NCBI GenBank assembly: GCA_017936985.1
Contig: JAGBEM010000073.1
Span: 1-6,767 of the forward strand
Direction of reading: 5' to 3'
Origin: Oscillospiraceae bacterium
Lineage (GTDB): Bacteria; Bacillota_A; Clostridia; Oscillospirales; Oscillospiraceae
Length of the DNA: 6,767 nucleotides
A program made the position numbers and the translations under genes. Under the pieces are notes generated by a model. It was not told the DNA's origin, did not search any database, and saw only the letters and a program-made list of their open reading frames with translations. This document shows, in pieces, positions 1 to 5,399 of this stretch (its first letter is position 1; each line of letters begins with the position of its first letter).

Positions 1-10
1 CTGCTGCATT

Positions 11-37
11 TAGATTGGTTCGATTCCCAACCAACTA
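11..37. repeat. Imperfect inverted repeat with a tRNA T-loop-like core
   Basis: TAG-(a)-TTGGTT at 11-20 is complementary to AACCAACTA at 29-37, with one bulged A and an 8-base loop. The segment 19-29 also resembles the tRNA B-box consensus (GGTTCGATTCC at 17-27). It might be the remnant of a plus-strand tRNA 3' end cut by the window edge, facing the tRNA-Gly across a shared terminator. However, the T-stem would contain two mismatches and no CCA follows, so it is called only as a repeat. Confidence 0.35.
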
Positions 38-74
38 AAAAAGAGAAGCTACCAAAAGGTAGCCTCTCTTTTTT
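37..74 (-). terminator. Rho-independent terminator of tRNA-Gly (possibly bidirectional)
   Basis: A stem of about 17 pairs runs from 37-53 against 58-74 with an AAAA loop at 54-57, including A-run/T-run flanks. The single imperfect pair (47/64) is A-C in plus-strand RNA but G-U in minus-strand RNA, so the hairpin fits minus-strand transcription best. It starts directly at the CCA end of the minus-strand tRNA-Gly. It could also stop plus-strand transcripts entering from the left edge. Confidence 0.85.
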
Positions 75-147
75 GGAGCAGGGTACGGGAATCGAACCCG
101 CCTTCACGGCTTGGGAAGCCGTTGTATTACCGATATACGAACCCTGC
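74..147 (-). tRNA. tRNA-Gly (anticodon CCC)
   Basis: Read on the minus strand, a 7-bp acceptor stem (GCAGGGT with ACCCTGC; 141-147 and 78-84) closes a full cloverleaf. The anticodon loop is TTCCCAA on a 5-bp ACGGC/GCCGT stem, giving anticodon CCC, which decodes GGG glycine codons. The T-arm contains GGTTCGATTCC. The discriminator is U, as expected for tRNA-Gly, and CCA is encoded (74-76). Long open frames across this stretch are tRNA read-through artefacts, not genes. Confidence 0.95.
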
Positions 148-159
148 ATTGGCAAGCGT

Positions 160-188
160 ATTATAGCAAAGGGTAAAGGAAAAAGCAA
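160..188 (-). promoter_or_regulatory. Promoter of tRNA-Gly
   Basis: On the minus strand TTGCTT (183-188) lies 17 bp from a perfect TATAAT (160-165). Transcription would begin about 5-7 bases before the tRNA 5' end at 147, giving a very short leader. It is arranged back to back with the MATE gene promoter. Confidence 0.75.
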
Positions 189-201
189 CCACTTTTTGTC
201 G

Positions 202-230
202 TTGCAATTCTGCGCGTGGAGCGATATAAT
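202..230 (+). promoter_or_regulatory. Promoter of the MATE exporter gene
   Basis: TTGCAA (202-207) and a perfect TATAAT (225-230) are separated by 17 bp. The predicted start near 237 leaves a leader of about 25 bases, too short for a riboswitch or attenuator. This also shows that coding cannot begin upstream of 237 in the same frame. Confidence 0.75.
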
Positions 231-261
231 AGCGCTATACTACAAAAAACGAGGAATTACA

Positions 262-1620
262 ATGGACGCGCAAGAGAAAAAATACAGAGACATGACCGAG
301 CCGCCGGTAGAAAAACTGATCTGCAAGCTGGCGATCCCCTGCATTATCAGTATGCTGGTCACATCCTTCTACAATATGGCCGACACCTATTTTGTGGGCA
401 TGCTGGACGATACTGCCGCTACCGGCGCGGTAGGCGTGGTATTTTCCATGATGGCGATCATCCAGGCAGTGGGCTTTTTCTTCGGACAGGGCAGTGGCAC
501 CTTTATCTCCCGGGCCCTGGGCGAAAAGAATTACGAACAGGCTAACCACATGGCGGCTACCGGCTTTTTGTCTTCCCTGATCGTTGGCGCGGTGATCTGT
601 GTGCTGGGTCAGATTTGCCTGGAGCCTTTGGCATACCTACTTGGTTCTACCGACACCATTTTGCCCTATACCAGAGACTATCTGCGAGTCATCCTGATCG
701 GAGCGCCCTGGATGACAGCATCTTTTGTGCTAAACAATCAGCTCCGCTTTCAAGGTGGCGCAATGTACGCCATGGTGGGCATCACCACTGGCGCGATTCT
801 GAATATCATTCTGGATCCGCTGATGATCCTGCCCCAGTTTATGAACATGGGTGTTGCCGGTGCCGGCTGGGCCACCATTATCAGCCAATTTGTCAGCTTC
901 TGCCTGTTGCTGGCAGGCTGCAGCCGGGGCAGCAATATTCGCATAAAGATCAAGAACTTCCGGCTGAAGTGGTTCTATTATTACCAGATCTTCCGGGGCG
1001 GTCTGCCGTCTTTGGCGCGGCAGTGTTTGGCGTCTCTGGCGACCATTTGCCTGAACAATGTGGCCCGTCCCATGGGCGACGCGGTGATCGCGGCTATGGG
1101 TGTGGTGCAGCGAATCAGTATGTTCGGCGCGTCGGCTATGCTGGGTTTCGGCCAGGGCTTTCAGCCGGTTTGCGGTTTCAACTACGGTGCCGGATTATAT
1201 GAACGGGTCAAAAAAGGCTTTTGGTTTTGCATCAAGGCATCTACGGCGGTGCTGGTGGTGATTGCCGCGGCAGGCTTTGTGTTTGCAGAGGATCTGGTGG
1301 CGTTGTTCCGGGATGACCCGGCGGTCATTGCCTGCGGCGCGGCAGCGCTGCGCTTCCAGTGCATTACATTTCCGTTCCACGGCTGGATCGTTATGAGTAA
1401 TATGATGGAGCAGTCCATGGGCCGTACTATTCCGGCGACCTTTTTGTCCGTTGCCCGGCAGGGCTTCTTCTTCATTCCGCTGGTGTTGATCCTGCCGCAT
1501 TTCTGGGGACAGACCGGTGTGGAAATAACCCAGGCCTGTGCCGATGCTCTAACGATGCTCTGCGCGGTGCCGATCCACATTTATGTGATGAAAACCATGG
1601 GAAAAGAGAAAAGAAAATAA
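262..1620 (+). CDS. MATE family multidrug/cation exporter
   Basis: This is a 452-residue integral membrane protein of the multidrug and toxic compound extrusion family (MATE). Such proteins use a Na+ or H+ gradient to export drugs or metabolites, with a usual length of 440-470 residues and 12 helices. Visible hallmarks are N38-x-x-D41 with TYFVG after the first helix, GQGSGTFISRALG (75-87), NNQLRFQG with a following LNIILDPL segment mid-protein, and GQGFQP (297-302) in the second half. The end is basic (KEKRK). The in-frame open reading continues upstream through the tRNA-Gly gene, but ATG 262 has GAGG at 251-254 with 7-base spacing and lies just after the promoter, so it is chosen. No terminator follows; transcripts may run through tRNA-Asp into its terminator. 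The substrate cannot be predicted. Confidence 0.93.
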   Translation: MDAQEKKYRDMTEPPVEKLICKLAIPCIISMLVTSFYNMADTYFVGMLDDTAATGAVGVVFSMMAIIQAVGFFFGQGSGTFISRALGEKNYEQANHMAATGFLSSLIVGAVICVLGQICLEPLAYLLGSTDTILPYTRDYLRVILIGAPWMTASFVLNNQLRFQGGAMYAMVGITTGAILNIILDPLMILPQFMNMGVAGAGWATIISQFVSFCLLLAGCSRGSNIRIKIKNFRLKWFYYYQIFRGGLPSLARQCLASLATICLNNVARPMGDAVIAAMGVVQRISMFGASAMLGFGQGFQPVCGFNYGAGLYERVKKGFWFCIKASTAVLVVIAAAGFVFAEDLVALFRDDPAVIACGAAALRFQCITFPFHGWIVMSNMMEQSMGRTIPATFLSVARQGFFFIPLVLILPHFWGQTGVEITQACADALTMLCAVPIHIYVMKTMGKEKRK

Positions 1621-1630
1621 AAATTAGGGG

Positions 1631-1659
1631 TTTACAAACGGGATTTTATCTGCTATAAT
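1631..1659 (+). promoter_or_regulatory. Promoter of tRNA-Asp
   Basis: TTTACA (1631-1636), a 17-bp spacer and TATAAT (1654-1659) preceded by TGC form an extended -10 promoter. It starts only 10 bases after the MATE stop codon and places transcription start about 15 bases before the tRNA. Confidence 0.85.
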
Positions 1660-1680
1660 TCGTCCCGTTGTACCCCATAT

Positions 1681-1757
1681 GGCCCGGTGGTGCAGTCGGT
1701 TAGCACGCCAGCCTGTCACGCTGGAGGTCGACGGTTCGAGTCCGTTCCGGGTCGCCA
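1681..1757 (+). tRNA. tRNA-Asp (anticodon GTC)
   Basis: This is a 77-base cloverleaf with encoded CCA (1755-1757). The acceptor GGCCCGG pairs with CCGGGTC (one G-U). The anticodon stem CCAGC/GCTGG carries loop CTGTCAC, giving anticodon GTC. The T-arm has GGTTCGAGTCC and the discriminator is G, as expected for Asp. The minus-strand open frame across it, beginning in the array, is an antisense artefact. Confidence 0.97.
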
Positions 1758-1758
1758 C

Positions 1759-1800
1759 AAAAAAGACCACATTTGCTAAAAAGCAAATGTGGTCTTTTTT
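1759..1800 (+). terminator. Rho-independent terminator of tRNA-Asp
   Basis: A perfect 19-bp stem (1759-1777 with 1782-1800) and an AAAA loop end in six T. The left A-run makes it usable from both strands. It begins one base after the tRNA CCA and should insulate the tRNA from the hairpin array that begins directly after its T-run. Confidence 0.95.
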
Positions 1801-1801
1801 G

Positions 1802-1966
1802 AATGAAGCGCGCCTTGTGGCGCATGAAGAGTGCTGCGCACATGAAGTATCCTTCGGATATGAAGGCGCCTGCGGGCGCAAGCGCGCTTTGCTTCATGCC
1901 GCACGAAGCGCGGTGCTTCATGGCGGCAACGCTGCCGCTTCATGTTTGCAGAGCAAACACTTCATT
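1802..1966. repeat. Symmetrical ATGAAG/CTTCAT hairpin array
   Basis: Left half: ATGAAG at 1803, 1824, 1842 and 1860, each followed by a small hairpin (1810-1823 GCGCC/GGCGC; 1831-1841 GTGC/GCAC; 1848-1860 TATCC/GGATA; 1866-1879 GCGCC/GGCGC). Right half: CTTCAT at 1892, 1916, 1938 and 1960, separated by hairpins at 1899-1913 (CCGC/GCGG, extended by one mismatch), 1922-1936 (GGCGGC/GCTGCC) and 1944-1958 (GTTTGC/GCAAAC). Stem sequences mostly differ while the six-base motifs are invariant. Every ATGAAG can pair with its mirror CTTCAT, so the whole can fold as a ladder in which paired rungs alternate with opposing hairpins. It contains no credible gene. It sits between the tRNA-Asp terminator and the promoter of the four-helix-bundle gene. 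Function unknown; comparison with REP-type or other structured mobile repeats is inference. Confidence 0.9.
1880..1889. repeat. Ten-base palindrome at the array dyad
   Basis: AAGCGCGCTT is a perfect palindrome centred at 1884.5, almost exactly the midpoint of the outermost ATGAAG/CTTCAT pair (1884). In the folded ladder it lies in the apical loop with hairpin 1866-1879. Confidence 0.7.
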
Positions 1967-1993
1967 GAAAACAGGCAGTTCTTATGATATACT
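1965..1993 (+). promoter_or_regulatory. Promoter of the four-helix-bundle gene, overlapping the array
   Basis: TTGAAA (1965-1970), a 17-bp spacer and TATACT (1988-1993), with TGA before the -10, form a strong extended promoter. The first T of the -35 is the last base of the final CTTCAT, and base 1966 is also the outer pair of the array. Start near 2000 would leave the array outside the transcript but its DNA structure directly against the polymerase site. Confidence 0.8.
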
Positions 1994-1999
1994 TTATAT

Positions 2000-2005
2000 A
2001 AGGGG
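2000..2005 (+). promoter_or_regulatory. Ribosome binding site fixing the start at 2014
   Basis: AAGGGG lies 8 bases before ATG 2014. The alternative in-frame GTG at 2005 overlaps this site and cannot use it, so ATG 2014 is preferred. Confidence 0.75.
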
Positions 2006-2013
2006 TGATCCAT

Positions 2014-2370
2014 ATGAGAAATGATAAGCTGTCGACACAATCCATGGATTTTGCTGTGCGGATCATAAATCTTGTCAAAGAACTAAAGGAAAGGCGCGAA
2101 AGCATTATTTCCAACCAAATTGGCAGGAGTGGCACCTCTATCGGCGCAAATATCCGGGAGGCGCAATATGCCCACGGCAAAGCGGATTTTATAGCAAAGC
2201 TGCAAAGCGCATTGAAAGAAGCAAATGAAACTGGCTATTGGCTGGAATTACTTTATAAGGCAAGTTACATTACAGAAGACGACTATAAGGCGTTGGATGC
2301 TGCCTGCGCAAGTATCCGTGTTATGCTGATTGCATCTATCAATACTGCAAAGCAAAATAGCGATAAATGA
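2014..2370 (+). CDS. Four-helix-bundle protein, S23/IVP (TIGR02436-like) family
   Basis: This is a 118-residue soluble protein of the family first known from open frames in 23S rRNA intervening sequences and structurally related to the bAvd accessory protein of diversity-generating retroelements. Recognisable features are an N-terminal helix with FAVRIINLVKEL (13-24), the family signature SNQIGRSGTSIGANIREAQ (33-51), then F59-x3-L-x2-AL-x2-ANETGYWLELL (59-80) and a final helix (about 88-113). These correspond to the four helices. The length is typical. The biochemical role of the family is poorly known; nucleic acid binding is proposed by analogy with bAvd. There is no rRNA and no reverse transcriptase here; instead it follows the hairpin array directly. 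It is followed at 52 bases by a nucleoside phosphorylase-like gene without a clear promoter, so the two are probably co-transcribed. Confidence 0.9.
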   Translation: MRNDKLSTQSMDFAVRIINLVKELKERRESIISNQIGRSGTSIGANIREAQYAHGKADFIAKLQSALKEANETGYWLELLYKASYITEDDYKALDAACASIRVMLIASINTAKQNSDK

Positions 2371-2409
2371 TACCATCAATCGAAAAATAATTGCAAAACA
2401 TTGTATCAT

Positions 2410-2416
2410 AAAGGGG
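2410..2416 (+). promoter_or_regulatory. Ribosome binding site fixing the start at 2423
   Basis: AAAGGGG lies 6 bases before ATG 2423. The longer open frame beginning with TTG at 2330 overlaps the four-helix-bundle gene and has no such site. Confidence 0.75.
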
Positions 2417-2422
2417 CTTGTT

Positions 2423-3241
2423 ATGGATTACCAGCGATTAATTGAAGGAATGAAAAGGTACGGTTCCACTGAAACGGATATATGCGTTCACTGCCTCGGC
2501 GTGAAACCGGATAAAATCAACAGGAATGTTGTTATTGCACCATGGTGGGAACCAAAATATTTAGCGTTGCTTGGTGAAGCGGAATATTTGAGTGAATCGC
2601 AGTTTTCTGCTATAAAAGTTTGGAACATTAAAAGCAACAAGCAAGAAATTACCTTTATTAAAACGGGCATTGGCGCGCCTGTGTTTATGGATGCGCTGTT
2701 AGCTTTGGGCGTGACAAAATGCAAAAATGTGATTTTTGTTGGTTCGGTAGGTTCGTTGGATGAAAACATTGGGATCGGAGATATAGTTATTCCCCAATTC
2801 AGCATTTGCGGCGACGGTGCAAGCCGGTATATTGCGACGGATTCGTTGCTTGATAACGATTCTTTTGGCAGCAAGGTTGAGCCGGATAAGAAAATGTTTG
2901 ATATTATTTGCAAAATCGCCAATGAAATTTGCAAACAGAATAATGTAAAGTTTCATATAGGAAGTGCATTTAGCATCGATTCTGTATTTGCGCAATATGC
3001 ACATATAGATGAAATCATGAAGATGGGATGCAATGTTATAGAAATGGAAACCGCTTCTGCTTTCCGCGCAGCTAAAATTGCAGGATTATCACTAGCTGCA
3101 ATTTTTAGTGTGTCTGATAATACATTGACAAACAAATCTTTGATCAGTGGAAGAACAGAAGAAGATATGAATTACCGCAGATTTGTTAGAAATCGTCTAT
3201 TCCCTCAGATTATTTTGAAGGCGTTCAAAGAAACGAAATAA
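2423..3241 (+). CDS. Nucleoside phosphorylase superfamily protein (PNP/UDP phosphorylase fold)
   Basis: This 272-residue protein has the landmarks of the PNP_UDP_1 fold, whose members split nucleosides with phosphate (purine nucleoside or uridine phosphorylase) or with water (MTA/SAH or AMP nucleosidase). Visible are KTGIGAP (80-86), FVGSVGSLDENIGIGDIVIP (105-124, the phosphate/ribose region), IEMET (206-210, ribose-binding Met-Glu), and FSVSDN (228-233) with D232 at the usual base-contacting Asp. GRTEED (243-248) near the end resembles a uridine phosphorylase-like tail, but the substrate is not certain. The gene is noticeably AT-rich: hand counts of two 60-base lines (2881-3000) give about 32-33% GC, against 60% in a metF line, which suggests acquisition. 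It lies behind the four-helix-bundle gene, probably in one transcript. Salvage is the default role. PNP-fold nucleosidases also act as effectors in some phage defence systems (for example Detocs), but no sensor partner is visible here. Confidence 0.85.
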   Translation: MDYQRLIEGMKRYGSTETDICVHCLGVKPDKINRNVVIAPWWEPKYLALLGEAEYLSESQFSAIKVWNIKSNKQEITFIKTGIGAPVFMDALLALGVTKCKNVIFVGSVGSLDENIGIGDIVIPQFSICGDGASRYIATDSLLDNDSFGSKVEPDKKMFDIICKIANEICKQNNVKFHIGSAFSIDSVFAQYAHIDEIMKMGCNVIEMETASAFRAAKIAGLSLAAIFSVSDNTLTNKSLISGRTEEDMNYRRFVRNRLFPQIILKAFKETK

Positions 3242-3285
3242 TAGATTCAGTAGAGTGATCCTGTTGAACGGAATACTTAATAAAT

Positions 3286-3313
3286 CAGTCACCCATCCAG
3301 GGTGGCTGCTTTT
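3286..3313 (+). terminator. Rho-independent terminator after the phosphorylase gene
   Basis: CAGTCACCC (3286-3294) pairs with GGGTGGCTG (3300-3308), one pair being G-U, with a 5-base loop, followed by CTTTT. It ends the plus-strand two-gene transcript 45 bases after the stop. Confidence 0.75.
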
Positions 3314-3324
3314 GCTTGGAACGA

Positions 3325-3360
3325 GAAAACCACCGGTACATTTACTATGCACCGGTGGTT
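3325..3360 (-). terminator. Rho-independent terminator of the MBL-fold gene
   Basis: AACCACCGGT (3328-3337) pairs perfectly with ACCGGTGGTT (3351-3360). An inner CAT/ATG pairing (3339-3341 with 3347-3349) shortens the loop to five bases, with a G-U pair on the minus strand. On that strand the hairpin is followed by a TTTT run. It begins 5 bases after the minus-strand stop codon. Confidence 0.85.
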
Positions 3361-3364
3361 ATGA

Positions 3365-4222
3365 TCATTTCAGCAGATAATCGCCGTATGCATGAGGGAG
3401 GCTGATCTGTGCGCCGAGCTCCTCCATCCACTGACGGGTGAGCAGGGTCTTCCACGGGCCGGTGTTGAAGCCGGCGCCAGCGTCGTTGTCCCACAGCCAG
3501 TCGGGGGCGGTATAAAGGCAAACCTTCGGCTGTACCACCTCGTAAAACGCGCGGTCAGCGCCGCTTTGTCCATGGTGCGCCATCTGCACAATGTCGCACC
3601 GCAGCTTGTCGTGGGGGCATTCGTTTAAAAGATCACGGGCGCGCTGTGCGCCGATATCTCCCAGAAATAGCAGGTTGCGCTTCGGGAAGGATACCCGCAG
3701 CACGGAGGTCGTGTCGTTGATGGAACGGTACTTTTTGTAAGTACTGGCATCGCACAGTACCTCAACCGTGATACCGCCCACTGAAATCATGTCACCGCGC
3801 TTCAGCGCTGTGACGGGGATCTTCGCTTCCTGAACGAGCTGTAAAAAATCGGCTGCAGGGAAGGCATATTTGCCGTCCTCGACGGTTTCCAGCCACGGCA
3901 CCGGAGGAAAATCAAATCGCAGATCGCAAATGTCCAGATCAAAGGGCTTTTGGTTTTTCAGCAGAAAACGCAGCGCGCCGAAATGGTCGGGGTGCGCGTG
4001 TGTGATCACCCACAGATCTACCTTCTTGCCGCGCTCGGACAGCATCCGATACATATCCTGCGCTTCCAAACCTATATATTTTTCTCCGTGTCCGCCATCA
4101 ATAACCACCGTTTTGCCGTCAGGCGTGTCGATGATGTAGGACATGGTCTGCTGATGCTCGCGGTTGGCGAGCTGTAACACACTGCCACCGCCGAGGCCGA
4201 CATATACCGTGTTGAGTTGCAT
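3365..4222 (-). CDS. ComEC/Rec2-like metallo-beta-lactamase-fold hydrolase
   Basis: This 285-residue protein is a stand-alone MBL-fold domain of the type found at the C terminus of ComEC. Metal ligands are visible: HAHPDH (75-80, the HxHxDH motif), D189 in LGDIG, and H216-H217 in AHHGQSG. D43 in VVIDGG and NDTTSVL (169-175) are also family features. There are no membrane segments and no obvious signal peptide, so it is probably cytoplasmic. Relatives include nucleases and other phosphodiester hydrolases; the substrate here is unknown. An in-frame ATG at 4258 lies upstream of the -10 box and cannot be on the transcript; ATG 4228 is only 2 bases from the ribosome binding site. ATG 4222 has AAGGAG at 8 bases and is chosen. 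It is transcribed alone, divergent from metF and convergent with the phosphorylase gene. Confidence 0.88.
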   Translation of the reverse strand: MQLNTVYVGLGGGSVLQLANREHQQTMSYIIDTPDGKTVVIDGGHGEKYIGLEAQDMYRMLSERGKKVDLWVITHAHPDHFGALRFLLKNQKPFDLDICDLRFDFPPVPWLETVEDGKYAFPAADFLQLVQEAKIPVTALKRGDMISVGGITVEVLCDASTYKKYRSINDTTSVLRVSFPKRNLLFLGDIGAQRARDLLNECPHDKLRCDIVQMAHHGQSGADRAFYEVVQPKVCLYTAPDWLWDNDAGAGFNTGPWKTLLTRQWMEELGAQISLPHAYGDYLLK

Positions 4223-4230
4223 GCACATCA

Positions 4231-4236
4231 CTCCTT
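4231..4236 (-). promoter_or_regulatory. Ribosome binding site fixing the MBL-fold start
   Basis: AAGGAG on the minus strand is 8 bases before ATG 4222 and 2 bases before ATG 4228, so it selects the inner start. Confidence 0.75.
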
Positions 4237-4249
4237 GTCCCTTGCGGTC

Positions 4250-4278
4250 AGTATACATGGTTCGGAAAAATTTGTCAA
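4250..4278 (-). promoter_or_regulatory. Promoter of the MBL-fold gene
   Basis: On the minus strand TTGACA (4273-4278, perfect) and TATACT (4250-4255) are separated by 17 bp. The start would be near 4243, just before the ribosome binding site. This is close to a full consensus housekeeping promoter. Confidence 0.85.
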
Positions 4279-4346
4279 CACGAGCGGCAGGTGCGCTTTC
4301 TATAAAAACACCATGGGAAAAGTGTGAAATTTATTTGAAAAATGGG

Positions 4347-4375
4347 TTGAATTTAACAGCTATGTGTGATATGAT
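4347..4375 (+). promoter_or_regulatory. Promoter of the metF-cooC-acsD operon
   Basis: TTGAAT (4347-4352), a 17-bp spacer and TATGAT (4370-4375), preceded by TGA, form an extended -10 promoter. Start near 4382 gives a leader of about 75 bases. The leader holds a weak hairpin (TGGGCG 4391-4396 with CGCTCA 4402-4407); no known riboswitch is recognised in it. Confidence 0.75.
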
Positions 4376-4457
4376 ATATTCGTATCGATATGGGCGTATT
4401 GCGCTCATTATACATATATACAAGGAATGAAAAATACACATTAGGAGGCAAAAAACA

Positions 4458-5387
4458 ATGTCCGTTATGGAAATCCTGGAAGAGCGCAGCGCGTTCTCTT
4501 TTGAAGTCTTCCCCCCCAAGACTGATGTGGGCATGGAGAAGCTGTGTGGCGAAGGCGGCGTTCTGGAGCAGCTGTACACACTGAACCCCGACTACATCTC
4601 CTGCACCTACGGTGCCGGCGGCACCAACGTGGGCAAGAACCTGGAGGTTCTGGACAAGATCGTCAAGGATGGCAAGACCACCGGCGTTACCCACTTCACC
4701 TGCATTGGCAACACCAAGGAAGGCATTAAGGATCAGCTGCAGACCTATCTGGATCACGGTATCAATCATATGCTGGCTCTGCGCGGCGACCTGCCCTTTG
4801 GCTGGACCGGTACCGGCGGCGACCTGCACTACGCTACCGAGCTGGTCAAGTTCGTTCGCAAAGAGTTTGGCGATAAGTTCACCATCGCCGTTGCCGGCTC
4901 TCCCGAGGGTCACATTGCCTGCCGCTCCATCGAAGCTGACATCGCTTTCCTGAAGCAGAAGCAGGACAATGGCGCTGACTACATCATGACGCAGCTGTGC
5001 TGGGATATGGATCAGTTCCGCTGGTGGCTGGACGCTATCCGCGCTGCCGGTATCTGGATGCCCGTGGACGTGGGTATTATGCCCATCCTGGACCAGGCTG
5101 CTACCATTAACATGGCTCTGAGCCGCAACGGCTGTGTCATGCCCCGTGCTCTGTGCGAGATCATCTCCAAGAACTGGATCTTCCCCAACCCCTTCGACAA
5201 GGATCCCTTCGATGCTAACGTAGCTCAGAAGAAGGAAGACTTCAAGAAGGCCGGCATCGAGTACACCATCAACCAGATCGACGAGTACCGCGCCTGCGGC
5301 ATCGACGGCATCCATCTGTACGCACTGAATAAGTTCGACGATGTTGCCTACATCGCTAAGGAAGCCGGTCTGCTGGATCTGATCTAA
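4458..5387 (+). CDS. metF: Methylenetetrahydrofolate reductase
   Basis: This 309-residue TIM-barrel flavoprotein reduces 5,10-methylene-THF to 5-methyl-THF, the last step of the methyl branch of the Wood-Ljungdahl pathway and also the source of methyl groups for methionine. Family motifs are FEVFPPK (15-21, with catalytic Glu16), CTYGAGG (49-55), ALRGDLP (107-113, Asp111), TQLCWDMDQF (178-187), VGIMPIL (205-211) and HLYALN (286-291). The length is near the bacterial norm of about 300. ATG 4458 has a strong AGGAGG (4443-4448) 9 bases upstream. It is first in an operon with cooC and acsD, which points to a role in acetogenesis. The zinc-protein partner MetV often encoded just upstream in acetogens is not present here. 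Arginine codons are almost all CGC with one CGT, and codon use suggests high expression. A long minus-strand open frame over this gene is its shadow. Confidence 0.95.
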   Translation: MSVMEILEERSAFSFEVFPPKTDVGMEKLCGEGGVLEQLYTLNPDYISCTYGAGGTNVGKNLEVLDKIVKDGKTTGVTHFTCIGNTKEGIKDQLQTYLDHGINHMLALRGDLPFGWTGTGGDLHYATELVKFVRKEFGDKFTIAVAGSPEGHIACRSIEADIAFLKQKQDNGADYIMTQLCWDMDQFRWWLDAIRAAGIWMPVDVGIMPILDQAATINMALSRNGCVMPRALCEIISKNWIFPNPFDKDPFDANVAQKKEDFKKAGIEYTINQIDEYRACGIDGIHLYALNKFDDVAYIAKEAGLLDLI

Positions 5388-5399
5388 GGAGTTTTTACC

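Noticed and set aside
1..37. 3' end of a plus-strand tRNA cut by the window start
   Set aside because: A perfect B-box-like GGTTCGATTCC is present, but the T-stem has two mismatches and no CCA follows, unlike the two clear tRNAs here.
73..261. N-terminal extension of the MATE protein
   Set aside because: The extra 63 residues are translated from antisense tRNA-Gly and the promoter region; ATG 262 has a ribosome binding site downstream of the promoter.
1624..1881. Minus-strand open frame across tRNA-Asp and the array
   Set aside because: It is the antisense of tRNA-Asp, its terminator and the hairpins; no ribosome binding site or family resemblance.
1801..1966. CRISPR array
   Set aside because: Repeats are only six bases, the intervening parts are self-complementary hairpins, orientation flips midway, and no cas genes are present.
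1803..2024. Small protein with repeated Met-Lys from the array
   Set aside because: The reading frame simply translates the ATGAAG repeats and hairpins, has no ribosome binding site and overlaps the promoter and start of the next gene.
2381..2409. Separate promoter for the phosphorylase-like gene
   Set aside because: TATCAT at 2404 has no matching -35 and is only 14 bases from the start codon, overlapping the ribosome binding region.
1681..3330. Integrase-type island with tRNA-Asp attachment site
   Set aside because: No copy of the tRNA-Asp 3' end is seen downstream and no integrase gene is present, so a classical attachment-site insertion is not supported.
4382..4457. Riboswitch (folate or SAM) in the metF leader
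   Set aside because: The leader is only about 75 bases with one weak 6-bp hairpin and no recognised conserved core or terminator.
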